From NORP309 sp964564165 (GTDB taxonomy: Bacteria > Pseudomonadota > Gammaproteobacteria > Xanthomonadales > Marinicellaceae), in contig CAZLZZ010000116.1 in NCBI GenBank assembly GCA_964564165.1, forward strand, positions 1-11,430: a DNA stretch of 11,430 nt. Reading direction: 5' to 3'. Positions within the stretch are counted from its first letter, which is position 1. Each line of letters begins with the position of its first letter. The notes under the pieces were generated by a model, which had not been told where the DNA came from, searched no databases, and was given only the letters and a program-made list of their open reading frames with translations. The translations under genes and the position numbers were made by a program. Below, one piece after another: positions 1-6,689 of this stretch.

Positions 1-57
1 AAGCACCCCATTGAGAAAAAACCACCACCTTGGTTTAAGGATTTTTTAGCTGAATAG
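1..57 (+). CDS. 3' end of an upstream gene (partial, unknown product)
   Basis: Frame 1 is open from the window edge to a TAG stop at 55-57 and reads KHPIEKKPPPWFKDFLAE. The charged, proline-rich tail is plausible for a real C-terminus, but 18 codons are too few to name a family. No start is visible. Chance openness of 18 codons is not negligible, so this is a tentative partial CDS. Confidence 0.4.
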   Translation, partial: KHPIEKKPPPWFKDFLAE

Positions 58-139
58 TATTGAGATCAGAGTAAAATATCAACTGGATTGCTCACTTGTG
101 TTAATATTAGTGTTTATCTTAAAAACCATACTAAGTGTT

Positions 140-373
140 ATGAAAACAATATTATTAATTTTGATCCTTTTTTTGTCAGGTTGTGCAGCTATGCATATAG
201 ATGATAAAACTACTGCTCAATCAAAAACCCAATGTCCGATTGGTTATCATTTGGAACAAACAGCTGGTGTGGTTATTTTTGCGGGGAGTAATGATAAAAA
301 CAAGCACTCTGTTGAGTTTAGATGCGTTGTTGATTCTGTACAAGACAGTTACAAAAATTCTGACTCTTTGTAA
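140..373 (+). CDS. small predicted lipoprotein, function unknown
   Basis: A 77-residue protein. It begins MKTILLILILFLSGCAAM: a short charged n-region, a hydrophobic stretch and a lipobox LSGC with the lipidated cysteine at residue 15, the hallmark of a signal-peptidase II substrate. The mature part (about 62 residues) is polar and holds two further cysteines, in TQCPIGYH and EFRCVV, which could form a disulfide in the periplasm. The in-frame GTG at 98 would add 14 residues ahead of the signal and push the basic residues inward, so the ATG at 140 is preferred. No strong Shine-Dalgarno precedes it. The TAA stop (371-373) lies directly against the inverted-repeat element at 374, so the original C-terminus may have been altered by that insertion. 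No family recognised. Confidence 0.65.
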   Translation: MKTILLILILFLSGCAAMHIDDKTTAQSKTQCPIGYHLEQTAGVVIFAGSNDKNKHSVEFRCVVDSVQDSYKNSDSL

Positions 374-419
374 TACCCAAATCCCGATATAGAAAGCACG
401 ATTATAGTACAACCCCTTA
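374..419 (+). repeat. left terminal inverted repeat of the 374-611 element
   Basis: It pairs with 566-611. The outer 22 bp has one mismatch (A379 against A606); the inner part is more degenerate. It starts immediately after the stop codon of the lipoprotein gene. Confidence 0.65.
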
Positions 420-423
420 GCAC

Positions 424-562
424 GCCTAGCAAATCTAAAAAATGCCTTCTCACCAATGAGGTGGTTACGTATTTTTTAGATTTACTATACGCACCAATAA
501 TACTTCTGGAAAGTATTTTCACGTTAGCCCACATGGAAGTGGGTAAGTATCATGGACGATAC
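424..562 (+). ncRNA. candidate structured RNA with GGA-loop hairpins (CsrA/RsmA-binding type)
   Basis: Four consecutive hairpins are visible. The first is a long stem with a perfect 13-bp core (431-443 with 471-483) enclosing CACC-aatga-GGTG. The second is AATACTT-ctgga-AAGTATT (499-517). The third is CCCAC-atggaa-GTGGG (528-543) and the fourth is GTATC-atggac-GATAC (547-562). The last two present an ANGGAN hexaloop closed by a C-G pair, which is the consensus presentation for CsrA/RsmA binding in CsrB- and RsmZ-type sRNAs. Their stem sequences differ while the loops match. No clear promoter or terminator brackets the cluster and it lies inside a TIR-bounded element, so expression as an RNA is inference. 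Confidence 0.4.
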
Positions 563-565
563 GCA

Positions 566-611
566 TAATTGATTGCACTCTAATTCGCGTTTCTATATCG
601 GGATTAGGGTA
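566..611 (-). repeat. right terminal inverted repeat of the 374-611 element
   Basis: Reverse complement of 374-419, best over the outer 22 bp (590-611). It is followed by AATAAAAC, outside the element. Confidence 0.65.
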
Positions 612-653
612 ATAAAACACAGTCTTTATAGTTACGCCTGTCTTTTAAAAGTT

Positions 654-686
654 GTAGAGTGGGCAGGACTAAAGTCCCGGTTCCGG
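654..686 (+). repeat. GTAG-headed palindrome (REP-like, degenerate)
   Basis: GTAG at 654-657 is followed by GGACT-aa-AGTCC (666-677) and an overlapping CCGG-tt-CCGG (677-686). A GTAG head before an imperfect palindrome is the layout of REP sequences. Its sequence differs from the REP copies at the right end of the window, so it would belong to another type. Confidence 0.35.
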
Positions 687-771
687 GGTGTGGAGCCTTT
701 ATGTAATATAAAGTTATTCTCGGACAAGCTCCTAGATATGAGCATACCTTTTCAATATAAAAGTTTTTTAT

Positions 772-800
772 TTGCATAGTTTTGTGTATGCACGCATAAT
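772..800 (+). promoter_or_regulatory. sigma70-like promoter of the pnt operon
   Basis: TTGCAT (772-777) and CATAAT (795-800) are separated by exactly 17 bp, lying 31 bp before the pntAA start. Each hexamer differs from consensus at one or two positions. No better pair is seen between 612 and 830. Confidence 0.55.
773..798. promoter_or_regulatory. operator-like inverted repeats over the pnt promoter
   Basis: TGCATA (773-778) and TATGCA (787-792) form a perfect 6-bp inverted repeat with an 8-bp spacer. TATGC-AC-GCATA (787-798) forms a second, overlapping palindrome. They span the -35/-10 spacer and part of the -10, where a repressor would act. The regulator is unknown. Confidence 0.35.
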
Positions 801-830
801 GTGTGAGATTAATATAAACGAGGGTGACTT

Positions 831-1976
831 ATGTCAATAACTGTAGGGTTTGTTAGTGAAGTTTCAGAATTAGAGCAACGCGTTGCGCTGGTGCCTGAAA
901 CCACTAAAAAAATGATAAAAGCAGGGTGGAAGGTAATCATGCAAGCAGGCGCAGGAAGCGATGCTGGTTTTGTTGATTCTGCTTACGAAGGCTGTCAAAT
1001 TGAAAAAGATGCAAAAAAAGTACTGGCAAATGCAGATGTGTATGTTTGTATTTCTGCGCCATCAGCTGACACCATTAAGCAAATGAAAGAGGCTTCAATT
1101 TTGGTGGGTATGATTTCTCCTTTTGCCGACAAACAGAGATACGATATTGCTAATAAGAAAAATATTACTGTTTTCTCGATGGAATTGGTGCCACGTACTT
1201 CTCGTGCACAATCCATGGATGCTTTGTCGTCACAGGCCTCAGTTGCAGGATACAAAGCTGTCTTGATGGCTGGTGTTGCATCTCCTCGGTTTTTCCCTAT
1301 GTTAACTACTGCGGCTGGAACCATTCGTCCTTCGCAAGTTTTTGTGATTGGTGCTGGAGTTGCGGGATTACAGGCGATTGCTACAGCCAAGCGGCTTGGT
1401 GCGATGGTTATGGGTTATGACGTTCGCCCAGAAACAGTTGAACAAATTCAGTCATTAGGGGCTAAATTTTTAGACTTAGGTGTTGATGCGGTCGGCGAGG
1501 GTGGTTATGCCCGTGAATTAACCGATGAAGAAAAGAAACAACAACAAGAAGCGATGACCGAATTTCTGAAAAAAGTTGATGTGCTAATTACTACAGCGGC
1601 AGTTCCGGGTCGTCCTGCTCCGCGTTTGATTACCGAAGAAATGACCAAAAACCTCAAACCCGGCACCATTGTAGTAGATTTGGGTGCAGAAGGTGGCGGC
1701 AATGTGGCATTAACGCAAAAAGGCAAGACCGTTAAGAAAGACGGTGTTACTTATATGGGTCCGGTAAATTTGGCAGGAACATTGGGCTTGCATGCCAGTG
1801 AAATGTATTCACGCAATGTTTGGAACCTATTGTCTTTGATGAAAGATGCAGGGGGTAATTTTGGCATCAATTGGGAAGATGATATTTTGCAAGGATGTAA
1901 TGTAACACGCGATGGGCAAATTGTTCATTCCATGGTTAAGCCAGCAATGGTTAAGCCTGACACGGCGGAGAAATAA
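831..1976 (+). CDS. pntAA: Re/Si-specific NAD(P)+ transhydrogenase, subunit alpha part 1 (NAD-binding domain I)
   Basis: A 381-residue soluble NAD(H)-binding subunit of the proton-translocating transhydrogenase, close in length to the separate PntAA of three-subunit enzymes such as that of Rhodospirillum rubrum. The RQD loop that contacts the nicotinamide is intact in PRTSRAQSMD (R122, Q127, D130). The Rossmann motif GAGVAGLQA is at 174-182, and the mobile loop around GGYAREL (Y226) is present. The protein works on the cytoplasmic face, passing hydride from NADH to NADP+ bound on PntB. GAGGG precedes the ATG at 831 with good spacing. One base separates the stop from pntAB, so the three genes form one operon. 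The N-terminus GFVSEVSELEQRVALVPE matches the family start, so this start is well supported. Confidence 0.95.
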   Translation: MSITVGFVSEVSELEQRVALVPETTKKMIKAGWKVIMQAGAGSDAGFVDSAYEGCQIEKDAKKVLANADVYVCISAPSADTIKQMKEASILVGMISPFADKQRYDIANKKNITVFSMELVPRTSRAQSMDALSSQASVAGYKAVLMAGVASPRFFPMLTTAAGTIRPSQVFVIGAGVAGLQAIATAKRLGAMVMGYDVRPETVEQIQSLGAKFLDLGVDAVGEGGYARELTDEEKKQQQEAMTEFLKKVDVLITTAAVPGRPAPRLITEEMTKNLKPGTIVVDLGAEGGGNVALTQKGKTVKKDGVTYMGPVNLAGTLGLHASEMYSRNVWNLLSLMKDAGGNFGINWEDDILQGCNVTRDGQIVHSMVKPAMVKPDTAEK

Positions 1977-1977
1977 A

Positions 1978-2283
1978 ATGATTGATGGATTTGTAGCAGT
2001 TTATGTATTTATGTTGGCGGCTTTTGTCGGCAATGAAATTATTTCAAAAGTGCCTGTTGTATTACACACGCCTTTGATGTCGGGTTCCAACTTTATTCAT
2101 GGGATAGTTTTGGTAGGAGCTATGGTGGCTTTGGGCCATGCAACTACCGACCTTGGTAAAGTTTTCGGCTTTATTGCGGTGTTTTTGGGTGCTGGCAATG
2201 CCGCAGGTGGGTATGTGGTAACCGAGCGCATGTTGGAGATGTTTAAAACCAAGAAAAAAGACGATAAGGGTGATAAGAAATGA
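1978..2283 (+). CDS. pntAB: Re/Si-specific NAD(P)+ transhydrogenase, subunit alpha part 2 (membrane domain II)
   Basis: A 101-residue inner-membrane subunit. It starts MIDGFVAVYVFMLAAFVGNEII and has about three hydrophobic segments (roughly 4-20, 38-54 and 60-82). The conserved signature HTPLMSGSN lies between the first two, followed by the conserved GGYVVTERMLEMF. The tail is strongly basic (KTKKKDDKGDKK). It supplies part of the proton channel together with PntB. The ATG at 1978 is chosen because it lies one base after the pntAA stop and begins the family homology; a longer in-frame start at 1912 would overlap pntAA and add unrelated residues. It overlaps pntB by 4 bp (ATGA), suggesting translational coupling. 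It is shorter than many separate PntAB proteins. Confidence 0.93.
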   Translation: MIDGFVAVYVFMLAAFVGNEIISKVPVVLHTPLMSGSNFIHGIVLVGAMVALGHATTDLGKVFGFIAVFLGAGNAAGGYVVTERMLEMFKTKKKDDKGDKK

Positions 2284-3662
2284 GCGAATATATCCCTTGG
2301 TTAATTAAGATTTCGTACTTTGTAGCGGCGATATTGTTTATCGTTGGATTGCGCAGAATGTCAGCCCCAGGTACAGCCAAAGGCGGTATTGTTTGGGCTG
2401 GTTTTGGTATGATTATTGCCACGGTTGTAACTTTCCTTACACCAGGCATGGATAATTATTGGCTAATTCTTGCAGCATTGGTTTCAGCCACTGTTCTTGC
2501 ATGGGTGAGTGGTAAAAAAGTAGCCATGACAGATATGCCACAAATGGTGGCCTTGTACAATGGTATGGGTGGTGGTTCCGCTGCATTTATTGGTGTAATG
2601 GAGCTTTATAGGGTGACTAACGGCTACCTTATGTCTGCTATACCAACGACGCTTGCATTAACAGGTGTGTTTATTGGCGCTGTTTCATTAACGGGTTCCT
2701 TAATTGCCTTTGGTAAATTACAGGGCTTGATTGATAGACGCTACACTTTCCGGGGTCAAAATATCTTTAATGGTATTTTCGCATTGGCTGTTATTGGTTT
2801 CGGCATCTATACCTTTAATAATATGGAAGCGATGAACCTTTGGATTTTCTTTGGCGGGGCTCTGGTGCTTGGTATATTAATGACCTTACCTATTGGTGGC
2901 GCGGATATGCCAGTGGTGATATCATTGTACAATGCCTTTACAGGTTTGGCGGTATCCTTTGAGGGTTACGTGCTGGGTAATTGGGCTATGATTGTTGCGG
3001 GTATGTTGGTTGGTGCAGCAGGTACTTTGCTCACTCAATTAATGGCAAAAGCCATGAATCGGAGCATCTGGAACGTACTTTTTGGTTCTATGGGCGGTGG
3101 CGAATCTGCCAGTGCAGAGGGTAGCCAAGGTGAAATGAAAGAGATTGAAGGTGCTGATTCAGCAATCATGATGGCATATGCTGAACGTGTGGTTATAGTT
3201 CCTGGTTATGGTTTGGCAGTAGCACAAGCACAACATAAATTGTGGGAAATGACTCAATTGCTAACTAATAATGGTGTTGATGTAAAATTTGCTATTCATC
3301 CCGTTGCTGGTCGTATGCCCGGACACATGAATGTGTTGTTGGCGGAGGCTGGAGTGCCCTATGATATGATTGAAGATATGGAAGACATCAATCCACAGTT
3401 TAAACAAACTGATGTGGCGTTAGTGATTGGTGCCAATGATGTGGTCAATCCTGCGGCGCGCGATGATCCTTCTTCTTCTATTTATGGTATGCCAATTTTG
3501 GAAACCGATTTAGCCAAAAATGTAATTGTGATTAAACGTGGTCGCGGTACTGGTTTTGCTGGTATTCAAAATGGTTTATTCTTTAAGGACAATACCAAGA
3601 TGTTATTTGGTGATGCACAAGATGCCATTTCTGAATTGATTCATGGTTTGAAAGAGCTTTGA
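2280..3662 (+). CDS. pntB: Re/Si-specific NAD(P)+ transhydrogenase, subunit beta (membrane domain II and NADP-binding domain III)
   Basis: 460 residues, the normal length for PntB. Residues 1 to about 255 are a bundle of hydrophobic helices (domain II). Polar residues in membrane helices include D209 and N218, spaced like E. coli Asp213 and Asn222. Residues about 290-460 are the NADP(H)-binding domain III: GYGLAVAQAQ (309-318), HPVAGRMPGHMN (340-351), GANDVVNPAA (384-393) and KRGRGTGFAG (419-428), where K419-R420 should contact the 2'-phosphate of NADP. Residues after KR differ from the E. coli KRSMNTGYAG form. With PntAA and PntAB it makes NADPH at the cost of proton-motive force. It starts inside the pntAB stop codon and is the last gene of the operon. 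Confidence 0.95.
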   Translation: MSEYIPWLIKISYFVAAILFIVGLRRMSAPGTAKGGIVWAGFGMIIATVVTFLTPGMDNYWLILAALVSATVLAWVSGKKVAMTDMPQMVALYNGMGGGSAAFIGVMELYRVTNGYLMSAIPTTLALTGVFIGAVSLTGSLIAFGKLQGLIDRRYTFRGQNIFNGIFALAVIGFGIYTFNNMEAMNLWIFFGGALVLGILMTLPIGGADMPVVISLYNAFTGLAVSFEGYVLGNWAMIVAGMLVGAAGTLLTQLMAKAMNRSIWNVLFGSMGGGESASAEGSQGEMKEIEGADSAIMMAYAERVVIVPGYGLAVAQAQHKLWEMTQLLTNNGVDVKFAIHPVAGRMPGHMNVLLAEAGVPYDMIEDMEDINPQFKQTDVALVIGANDVVNPAARDDPSSSIYGMPILETDLAKNVIVIKRGRGTGFAGIQNGLFFKDNTKMLFGDAQDAISELIHGLKEL

Positions 3663-3691
3663 TAAATTGAAAAGGGAAAATTGAAAATTAT

Positions 3692-3717
3692 AAAAGGCGA
3701 ACTGTGTTCGCCTTTTT
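3692..3717. terminator. bidirectional intrinsic terminator between pntB and the convergent kinase gene
   Basis: AAAAGGCGAAC-tgt-GTTCGCCTTTT forms a stem with a 7-bp GC-rich core, with A-tract and T-tract on the two sides. It can end transcription of pnt on the + strand and of the kinase gene on the - strand, whose stop is 20 bp away. Confidence 0.85.
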
Positions 3718-3736
3718 ATTTTTTAAATGGCGAAAT

Positions 3737-5260
3737 TTATTTTGCCACATGCAATCTGAAAACATGGTGGAAATCTAAACGCAGGTATTCCAGTTTTGCA
3801 CCATTGGATCGACACATTTCTCTGCAAATGTACAGGCCTAATCCTGTGCCTTGGGTGTGGGTTGTGAAAAACGGGGTGAATAAGCTTTCCTCAACGATGG
3901 GCTCAAAAGGGAGGCCGGCATTAACGAAGTCTATGAAAACATATTTTTCTTGATTGCTCACATTGATTGAAAGTTTGTTGCCTTCGCCATGTTTCAAGGC
4001 ATTCTCTGCTAAATTCCAAAAGAGTTGGCTGATGTGTGTGTTGTCAAAATTAATAGATAGCCCATTGTCGCAGTCTATCTCACAATGACTGAAATCTAAA
4101 TCATGTTGTTCGCACAGTTGTTTTCTGAGTTTTATCAATGTGTCGTTCAAGTTAAAGTTCACTTGATTGGCAACGTGCGGTTTCGACATCAATAATATAT
4201 CTTCAATGATTTCGTTGGAGCGTTCAACTTGTTTGATGATAATGTCAGTAAAGGCCATGTCATCATGTGGGATGCTTTCTGATTCATTGAGCAATTGAGC
4301 TGCAGAATAAATAGCCGCCATAGGATTGCGCAGTTCGTGAGCAATAGTGGCAGAAAGTTGCCCCAGTGAGGCAAGGTTGATTTGCAAAGATTTTTCGTTA
4401 ATTTGTTTTTGCTCTTCTATAAACAATAAACTAAGCCCAGATGCTTTGTCTTTATTGATCACATGAATCAGTACTTCCTCACCGTGGATTGTTACGCTTT
4501 TGTGCGAAGATTCTTGGGTGGCAACGATTTTTTTGATTAAAAACTCAGGCAATATTTGTCTTTGAGATAGGTTCAACAATCGTTTGGCCTTGTTATTAAT
4601 CATGATTGTTTTGTAGTCATTGTCAAAAGCCACAACACCGGACTGCATCTGATCGATAATCAACTTGTTAATTTGTGATAAATTGGTTATTCTGGTTTCT
4701 TGCTTTTGAGTCAATAAAACAGATTGATTGTAGTTTTGAGATTGCCGAAAACCGATCAAAGCAATCGCAAAGTAAGTCAAGGAATACAGCAAGATTGAGG
4801 TCGGGTTGTTTTCTAGATCATTTAAGTTCAGTAATTGCGGCATGTACCACAACAACAAAGTAGCGAAAATAGGCATCGCGATAATCGTGTAAGGTTTGCG
4901 GCTGAGCATTGAAAATGAACCAATGGTAATCACTGGAAAAATAACCCAACCATCATTTAAGCCATTAAATAACAGGGTTAAAGCGATGATAGCAGGCAAA
5001 TCAACCACCAATGCAATTAGACCGATGGTTAAGCTCTGGTGTTTGTAAATATCGGAAAACAACCAGGTCAATATAGAGAACGCCAAATACAGACTAGCAA
5101 TCAATTTAGAGATGTCTGAAGTATAAGAAACTCCCATAATATTGCTAAAATTTTTGAATATTATAGAAAAGAAGAAGAAGCTCAGCAACAATCTAAATAG
5201 ATTCAAATAACGAATACTTTGGTACTCGTTAATGTTTAAATTATCAGGCTTGTTTTTCAT
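3737..5260 (-). CDS. PilS/NtrB-like membrane sensor histidine kinase
   Basis: 507 residues. Residues about 20-171 carry several hydrophobic segments (probably six membrane helices), as in PilS. Residues about 195-285 look like a PAS domain (IIDQMQSGVVAFD). The HisKA H-box LSATIAHELRNPMAAI has the phosphoacceptor H308. The C-terminal ATPase has an N-box FWNLAENALKH (N416, N420), an F-box LFTPFFTT and a G2 box GTGLGL (471-476). The G1 box is NAGLP (447-451) instead of DxGxG, and the usual glycine-rich patch near the end reads LDFHHVF, so ATP binding may be altered. PilS senses pilin and phosphorylates PilR to drive type IV pilus genes. No response regulator lies in the window, so the partner is unknown. 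It follows phoD by 64 bp on the same strand. No clear Shine-Dalgarno precedes the ATG. Confidence 0.85.
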   Translation of the reverse strand: MKNKPDNLNINEYQSIRYLNLFRLLLSFFFFSIIFKNFSNIMGVSYTSDISKLIASLYLAFSILTWLFSDIYKHQSLTIGLIALVVDLPAIIALTLLFNGLNDGWVIFPVITIGSFSMLSRKPYTIIAMPIFATLLLWYMPQLLNLNDLENNPTSILLYSLTYFAIALIGFRQSQNYNQSVLLTQKQETRITNLSQINKLIIDQMQSGVVAFDNDYKTIMINNKAKRLLNLSQRQILPEFLIKKIVATQESSHKSVTIHGEEVLIHVINKDKASGLSLLFIEEQKQINEKSLQINLASLGQLSATIAHELRNPMAAIYSAAQLLNESESIPHDDMAFTDIIIKQVERSNEIIEDILLMSKPHVANQVNFNLNDTLIKLRKQLCEQHDLDFSHCEIDCDNGLSINFDNTHISQLFWNLAENALKHGEGNKLSINVSNQEKYVFIDFVNAGLPFEPIVEESLFTPFFTTHTQGTGLGLYICREMCRSNGAKLEYLRLDFHHVFRLHVAK

Positions 5261-5324
5261 TTAATTTCACACTAAATTTTTTACTTATTCTATATTTTAC
5301 TTATCTTGTATTTATGGTTGGGTA
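5261..5324 (-). repeat. short spacer with a 16-bp-period direct repeat upstream of the kinase gene
   Basis: Read on the minus strand, ATAAGTAAAA occurs twice in this AT-rich spacer, 16 bp apart, just before the kinase start. No terminator hairpin is visible after phoD, so read-through into the kinase gene is possible. The repeats may be a binding site or chance in an AT-rich context. Confidence 0.3.
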
Positions 5325-6689
5325 TTAGTAAGGCGCATAAGTTAACTCACTTTGCTTAAATTTCTTAGACCAAAGCAATTTGCCATCCACATCATAAGAT
5401 TCCAAAATCATGTTGCGATCTTTTCGTTTGCCTTCAAATTTCAATTTGCAAAAGTTATTAACGCCAACCAGAGTCTCCTGAATCAAGGTGGATTTTTTGC
5501 GTTCCTCATCAATCACCTTTTCATGGGTTCCTGCGGTAAAAGGAGAGCAGGTAAGCTCATACAATGGATAGGCATCTTTTCTGAGTATTTTTAGCATTTC
5601 TGTGTGGTGCTTATCACCACTTAAAAATACCACGCCTTCTATTTTGTTTTCATCTAGCCACTCCAGAAAGGCATCGCGTTCATAACGGTACTTGTCCCAA
5701 CCTTCCCACTTGTGGTAATCATTGAGCATTTGGTTGCCGCCCACGATAAACTTAAACGGCTGTCTTGAAGCCACCAATTGATTCTTTAACCACGACATCT
5801 GTTCTTTGCCATACATGTGCTTATCAGGGCCATCCGGCATGAGTTCGTTACTTCGATGGTATCTGGCATCCATCAAAAAGAAATCAACATCGTTGAATCT
5901 AACCTTGGTAAATATACCAGGGGTTTCTGGCATTCCGTAGCTGGGATTGGCCCAAACTTTTTTAAAAATATCTAAACTGCGTGCTTTATGAATAAAATAA
6001 CTGCCACTGTTGTCGGGTCCAAAGTCATGGTCATCCCAAATCGCATAATTGGAAAAATTTCTAAATATGGGCTGTAAAAAATCACGTCCCTTATCCTTGC
6101 TAGCCCGATAAATCATATTTTGGTCCGCATCATAATCAACCTCGCGATAGTACCAATTATCACCCAACCATAGCATCATGTCAGCCTCTTGATTGGCAAT
6201 CGTATCAAAAATCTCATAACCGCCACCATAAGGAGTGCCTGCACGGTCATGTGCTTCTTCATTCCCGAAATTACAAGAACCAGTTAACACTGTAAAATCA
6301 GGTGGATCCTTGCGCCACATCCACAGCTCTTGGGTTTTGAAAGTAAAAAATTCTTTTTTCTTTTGGACTGGTTTCTTATCCACCCATATTTTATAATGGT
6401 AAGTTGAACCGGGTTTTAAGCCACTTATTTTAAAGGTGTGCATATTATAATTTTTGGCTTTGATCTTGGCAGTGATAGTTTTGGCGTGTTCTTTATGGTT
6501 TTCTTGCCAATACTTTATCGAAGCATTAGTGGGTTGTTGCGCTTCTATCCAAATATTGACTCCTCGCAGTGCAGTATGACCTAACATAGGGCCGGATTTC
6601 AAAGGAGAGTTTATGGAAGAATTAGAGCTAGGGCTAGAAATAGCATTAAAACCAGATAAAAGTAAAAGAATAAAAAATAATCGTTTCAT
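5325..6689 (-). CDS. phoD: PhoD-like exported metallophosphatase / phosphodiesterase
   Basis: 454 residues. Residues 1-19 (MKRLFFILLLLSGFNAISS) are a signal peptide without a twin-arginine motif. Residues about 32-118 form the beta-rich PhoD N-terminal domain with the FnIII-like ISGLKPGSTYHYKI. The catalytic domain follows: TGSCNF (C139), LWLGDNWYYRE (D177, N178), WDDHDFG (D219-G224), FLMDARYHR and LSGDKHHTE (D359, H361, H362), the metal-binding pattern of PhoD-like alkaline phosphatases. The family hydrolyses phosphate mono- and diesters outside the cytoplasm using Fe/Ca. It is somewhat shorter than Tat-exported Bacillus PhoD, and a Sec route is suggested here. It is divergent from the receptor gene at 6983 and precedes the kinase gene. 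The exact substrate is not determinable, so the symbol marks the family rather than a proven orthologue. Confidence 0.85.
   Translation of the reverse strand: MKRLFFILLLLSGFNAISSPSSNSSINSPLKSGPMLGHTALRGVNIWIEAQQPTNASIKYWQENHKEHAKTITAKIKAKNYNMHTFKISGLKPGSTYHYKIWVDKKPVQKKKEFFTFKTQELWMWRKDPPDFTVLTGSCNFGNEEAHDRAGTPYGGGYEIFDTIANQEADMMLWLGDNWYYREVDYDADQNMIYRASKDKGRDFLQPIFRNFSNYAIWDDHDFGPDNSGSYFIHKARSLDIFKKVWANPSYGMPETPGIFTKVRFNDVDFFLMDARYHRSNELMPDGPDKHMYGKEQMSWLKNQLVASRQPFKFIVGGNQMLNDYHKWEGWDKYRYERDAFLEWLDENKIEGVVFLSGDKHHTEMLKILRKDAYPLYELTCSPFTAGTHEKVIDEERKKSTLIQETLVGVNNFCKLKFEGKRKDRNMILESYDVDGKLLWSKKFKQSELTYAPY

Larger units (their letters stand above)
374..611. mobile_element. MITE-like element with long imperfect terminal inverted repeats
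   Basis: The left end (374-395) is the reverse complement of the right end (590-611) with one mismatch in 22 bp. The inverted match continues more weakly inward to about 419 and 566, roughly 35 of 46 positions. Both ends start TACCC(A/T)AATCCCG. The element is about 238 bp, has no credible ORF and sits between two genes, which fits a non-autonomous miniature inverted-repeat element. A target-site duplication is not clear; AAT or TA lies on both sides. An alternative is that the outer repeats form the closing stem of one multi-hairpin RNA. Family unknown to me. Confidence 0.6.

Noticed and set aside
98..139. GTG start extending the lipoprotein by 14 residues
   Set aside because: It would bury the basic n-region and place a second hydrophobic run ahead of the lipobox; the ATG at 140 gives a normal lipoprotein signal.
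349..534. 61-codon open frame on the - strand
   Set aside because: It crosses the border of the TIR element into the lipoprotein gene antisense; no RBS or recognisable product.
374..611. Integron attC site
   Set aside because: No matching RYYYAAC / GTTRRRY core pair at the ends, and no integrase or cassette series.
573..779. 68-codon open frame on the + strand
   Set aside because: It runs through the right TIR, the REP-like palindrome and the promoter spacer; it has no RBS and no protein-like composition.
612..830. Riboswitch upstream of pntAA
   Set aside because: The predicted promoter leaves a leader of only about 25 nt, too short for a riboswitch.
995..1390. 131-codon antisense frame inside pntAA
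   Set aside because: A shadow of a well-supported gene.
1912..1977. Upstream start for pntAB
   Set aside because: It would overlap the pntAA coding region by 65 bp with unrelated residues; the ATG at 1978 starts the family homology.
3681..3953. 90-codon + strand frame after pntB
   Set aside because: It begins over the terminator and lies antisense to the kinase gene.
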